Assembly: GCF_000423345.1 (NCBI RefSeq)
Contig: NZ_KE384008.1
Coordinates: forward strand, 686,857-750,856
Length of the DNA: 64,000 bases
From: Marinimicrobium agarilyticum DSM 16975
GTDB lineage: Bacteria > Pseudomonadota > Gammaproteobacteria > Pseudomonadales > Cellvibrionaceae
Direction: 5' to 3'
In this document: positions 61,932 to 64,000 of the stretch, piece after piece
Numbering within the stretch: the first letter of the stretch is position 1
Layout: every line of letters starts with the position of its first letter
Notes under the pieces: model-generated
What the model was told of the DNA's origin: nothing
Databases searched by the model: none
The model's input: the letters and a program-made list of their open reading frames with translations, nothing else
Position numbers and translations under genes: made by a program

Positions 61932-62015
61932 TTACAGGTCGGAGTAGTCTTCCGCGCCTTCGTCCTCCGCGTCATCAAAGCTGTATTCCAGTAGGTCTTC
62001 TACATAGTCTTCCAC
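61932..62015 (-). CDS. Very small acidic protein (27 residues)
   Basis: A GTG at 62015 preceded by GGAGGA at seven bases opens a 27-codon frame (MEDYVEDLLEYSFDDAEDEG, then AEDYSDL). It is strongly acidic. The ribosome site is among the best in this part of the window, which argues for translation despite the size. I cannot assign a family. The bases 61753-61931 and 62016-62181 show no other gene. Confidence 0.5.
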   Translation of the reverse strand: MEDYVEDLLEYSFDDAEDEGAEDYSDL

Positions 62016-62181
62016 GGCTTTTTCCTCCGGAAGTGGGTGAGTTAATAGTGGAATCCCTTCCATGCGCCGATCCGTCATGAATAGAGTAAGGGCTTGGTGT
62101 GACAATTTTGTGATTGGTTCCGGAGAAATTTAGAGGGAGGCAAAAATATCGGAAGCTTGACTGGAGGAACACATCGGCCGG

Positions 62182-62218
62182 CGTAGGGTTGGTAAGGGCG
62201 TGAGCCCGCCACCTACCA
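62182..62218. repeat. GTAGGTGGCG repeat, copy E7 (inverted half)
   Basis: CGTAGGGTTGGTAAGGGCGT, then GAGCCCGCCACCTACCA: the inverted half of the family, with an inner GGGC/GCCC hairpin. Confidence 0.7.
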
Positions 62219-62316
62219 TTTTAGGTCTTTTAATGGCAGCCAAACGAGATTCTGAGCGGCAGCGCTTCGCGCTGCGGCGGACCGGACGGGGCTCACTCGG
62301 GCCATCCATGGCCCTC

Positions 62317-62555
62317 GCCCTGCGGGCAGCCTCCGCTGTGCAAAACGGCTATCCTGCCGTTTAGTCATGGGCGCCATGGCCGCCATGGATGGCGGAAATG
62401 CCGAAAACGCAGGAGCAGTTCTCGGCCCATGGCGCCCACCCTTCGGGCAGCCTGCGGCTGTGCAAAATGGCTATCCTGCCATTTAGTGATTCGCCTCATC
62501 CTGAGGCTCGCCCTTCGGGCGGCTGCGCCGTCCCAATTTGTTCCCGACAAATTGG
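62317..62555. repeat. Three serial double-hairpin modules near the tRNA operon
   Basis: Each module has a GCCC-TxC-GGGC-type hairpin, then a second hairpin: AAACGGC-tatcct-GCCGTTT (62343-62362), AAATGGC-tatcct-GCCATTT (62465-62484), and CCAATTTGT-tcccg-ACAAATTGG (62533-62555). The first two share the loop and differ by one compensated base pair. Confidence 0.65.
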
Positions 62556-62563
62556 TCGACCCC

Positions 62564-62593
62564 GCGGGTTCGAGCCCCGTCCGCGACGTACCA
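62564..62593 (+). other. tRNA-like 3' fragment
   Basis: GCGGGTTCGAGCCCCGT forms a T-arm (GCGGG/CCCGT around TTCGAGC), followed by CCGCGACGTACCA ending in CCA. The T-arm differs at one base from that of the adjacent tRNA-Asp but is on the opposite strand. No 5' half of a tRNA is seen, so it is a remnant or mimic. Confidence 0.4.
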
Positions 62594-62613
62594 CGGCAGT
62601 TTCTTTCGGGCAC

Positions 62614-62641
62614 AAAAAAGCCCCAACGTATGGGGCTTTTT
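62614..62641 (-). terminator. Intrinsic terminator of the tRNA operon
   Basis: GCCCC (62620-62624) and GGGGC (62632-62636) pair around a 7-base loop, with six A on one side and five T on the other. It can therefore end transcripts in both directions; on the minus strand it follows tRNA-Asp by eight bases. Confidence 0.85.
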
Positions 62642-62648
62642 CGTAATA

Positions 62649-62725
62649 TGGCGGACCGGACGGGACTCGAACCCGCGACCTCCGGCGTGACAGGCCGGCA
62701 TTCTAACCAACTGAACTACCGGTCC
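62649..62725 (-). tRNA. tRNA-Asp (GTC)
   Basis: The 77-base tRNA has acceptor GGACCGG paired with CCGGTCC, discriminator G and an encoded CCA. The anticodon loop is CTGTCAC on a CCGGC/GCCGG stem, giving GTC (Asp). The T-arm is GCGGGTTCGAGTCCCGT. It lies downstream of tRNA-Val in one operon. Confidence 0.95.
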
Positions 62726-62768
62726 GCTTTGTCATGGCAAGGGCTAAATCGTGTCACTTTAGCTAAAC

Positions 62769-62844
62769 TGGTGGGTGGTACAGGAGTCGAACCTGTGACC
62801 TACGCCTTGTAAGGGCGCCGCTCTACCAACTGAGCTAACCACCC
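62769..62844 (-). tRNA. tRNA-Val (TAC)
   Basis: The 76-base tRNA has acceptor GGGTGGT paired with ACCACCC, discriminator A and an encoded CCA. The D-arm is GCTCAGTTGGTAGAGC, and the anticodon in CTTACAA is TAC (Val). It is the first gene of a two-tRNA operon. Confidence 0.95.
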
Positions 62845-62860
62845 TCGCCATGGGCTGCGC

Positions 62861-62888
62861 ATTCTACCGAAATCCGATCGGGTGTCAA
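62861..62888 (-). promoter_or_regulatory. Promoter of the tRNA-Val/tRNA-Asp operon
   Basis: On the minus strand a perfect TTGACA (62888-62883) and TAGAAT (62866-62861) are 16 bases apart, followed by the GC-rich GCGCAGCCC discriminator expected of stringently controlled stable-RNA promoters. The region 62889-63133 shows no other feature. Confidence 0.85.
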
Positions 62889-63133
62889 ACACTTTCTGGG
62901 AATTGTTGGGAAAAAAGCCAAGATATTGATTGTTGGACATTTTTTGATCATTTACAGGCCTGGCACATGTCACCAAAACCATCTTATTTAACCGTCTTCA
63001 AGGGTGCTTTCAGCGGATGGTTTTGGACAGTAAACGGGGCGCGGGAGGAAGGTGATAATTATGACGCAGTTCGTTAGAAGTTCCGGGCCCGGGGGGTTAG
63101 AATGAACCTTTGTCACCGATAACAACACGAGTG

Positions 63134-64000
63134 ATGCCTCTTTTGATTGCGCACCCGCTTGCACAAGACCCCCTCCCCGCCGGTTTCGGTTTGTTGGCGG
63201 GGAGCAGCCTCCTGACATGGCCCGGTGTCGCCTACGCTCAGGAACCGGCGGGGTGGCCCACGGCCCTACTCTGGTCGGTGATTGCGATGTTGCTGCTGTT
63301 GCAGACGTTGCTGATCATCGGATTGCAGCGCAGCCGCCTGAACAATAAACGCGCCCGCAACGCGTTGCGGCGCAACCAGACCGATCTTGAGGCCCGAATC
63401 GCCGAGCGCACGGAGAGCCTTAACCAGACCAATCAACAACTGCAGGATGAGGTGGCGCACCACCAGGTTACGGAAATTCTGTTGCGCGAAACCCAGGACT
63501 ACCTGCACAGCGTCATCAACGCCATGCCCTCGGTACTGATTGGCGTGACTCCCGAGGGCCTTGTCACTCACTGGAACAGCGCCGCCGAGCGGATAACCGG
63601 CGTCGACTCCGACCATGCCCTGGGCCAGCCGCTGACGGAGGTTTACCCCGATTTGCCGGTGACCATGGAGACCGTCAATCGCACCATCCAGAGCGGTGTG
63701 CCTTATCTCAACGAAAACCTCCAGGAGGGCCAGGGGAGCAACGCCCACTACACCGACCTCAGCATCTACCCCCTGATTGCCGTTCAGGCGATTGGCGCGG
63801 TCATTCGCCTGGATGACATCACCATGCGCGTGCGCATTGAAAACATGATGATCCAGAATGAGAAGATGATGTCGCTGGGAGAGCTCGCGGCGGGCATGGC
63901 TCACGAGATCAACAACCCGCTGAGCACGGTGTTGCACGGCGTGCAGAACATTCAGCGGCGAACCTCGCTGGAACTGCCGCAGAACCAGAAAGTCGCCCGG
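63134..64000 (+). CDS. PAS-domain sensor histidine kinase (partial, 3' end outside window)
   Basis: The frame from ATG 63134 is open to the window end (289 codons). A membrane segment (about residues 48-64: LWSVIAMLLLLQTLLIIGL) precedes a coiled linker. A PAS domain follows (about 115-225: SVINAMPSVLIGVTPEGLVT, HWNSAAERITG). The HisKA phosphoacceptor is in GELAAGMAHEINNPLSTVL (His near 264). The H-E-I-N-N-P-L box is typical of kinases of the NtrB/FixL type. The ATPase domain and any receiver lie beyond 64000. The start is tentative because the ribosome site is weak; the N-terminus resembles a short leader before the membrane segment. Confidence 0.85.
   Translation, partial: MPLLIAHPLAQDPLPAGFGLLAGSSLLTWPGVAYAQEPAGWPTALLWSVIAMLLLLQTLLIIGLQRSRLNNKRARNALRRNQTDLEARIAERTESLNQTNQQLQDEVAHHQVTEILLRETQDYLHSVINAMPSVLIGVTPEGLVTHWNSAAERITGVDSDHALGQPLTEVYPDLPVTMETVNRTIQSGVPYLNENLQEGQGSNAHYTDLSIYPLIAVQAIGAVIRLDDITMRVRIENMMIQNEKMMSLGELAAGMAHEINNPLSTVLHGVQNIQRRTSLELPQNQKVAR

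Overview
The window looks like chromosomal DNA of a marine-type gammaproteobacterium, possibly Cellvibrionales or a Marinimicrobium-like genus. The basis is the gene set (pepN, lpxH, holB, pilZ, tmk, a dimeric-type dUTPase, a YeaC-like protein, RfaH), the Shine-Dalgarno and sigma70-like promoter style, and abundant short palindromic intergenic repeats. The genus is an inference.

Bases 1-25700 are a surface-polysaccharide cluster read leftwards and running off the left edge. It encodes UDP-ManNAcA synthesis (wecB, wecC), a three-step route consistent with GDP-L-colitose (gmd, colD with the diagnostic catalytic His in place of Lys, colC), a sulfotransferase, several very large multi-domain glycosyltransferases, and proteins that join methyltransferase-like domains or FD-x-x-WY repeats to long coiled coils. 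A perfect match to the ops element, the RfaH recruitment site, lies about 105 bases upstream of the first gene of the main operon. An rfaH gene is itself in the window (43.2-43.7 kb), so a regulator and a candidate target can be linked from sequence. ugd (43.9-45.2 kb) would add UDP-glucuronate.

Bases 25785-29476 hold a putative beta-barrel protein gene and a large lipoprotein gene. A textbook intrinsic terminator sits inside the first 15 codons of the barrel gene.

Bases 29.7-39.3 kb are an accessory, recombining region. It has three near-identical Rpn-family (Transposase_31) nuclease genes, each with a conserved internal start that could make a C-terminal antitoxin. It also has a fourth Rpn fragment, four direct copies of a 70-400 base structured repeat (possibly an orphan omega-RNA/HEARO-like RNA), three toxin-antitoxin loci (RelE-like with a truncated antitoxin, VapBC, ParDE), a SEC-C protein, an MBL/beta-CASP nuclease, and small duplicated scraps of neighbouring genes.

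Bases 39.3-43.1 kb hold sulfate activation: cysD, joined in frame to an upstream IS630-like helix-turn-helix ORF, and a fused cysN-cysC. These could supply PAPS to the sulfotransferase. From 43.2 to 61.8 kb most genes are conserved housekeeping genes (dUTPase, tatD, pilZ, holB, a pseudouridine synthase, tmk, ppiB, lpxH, pepN, rhomboid protease, metallophosphatase, nadK, a cNMP-binding/rhodanese protein). They are separated by at least seven copies of one GTAGGTGGCG palindromic repeat and by two remarkable 112-base palindromes with covarying arms. The right end has a tRNA-Val/tRNA-Asp operon with a clear promoter and terminator, covarying hairpin repeats, and the 5' part of a PAS/HisKA sensor kinase.
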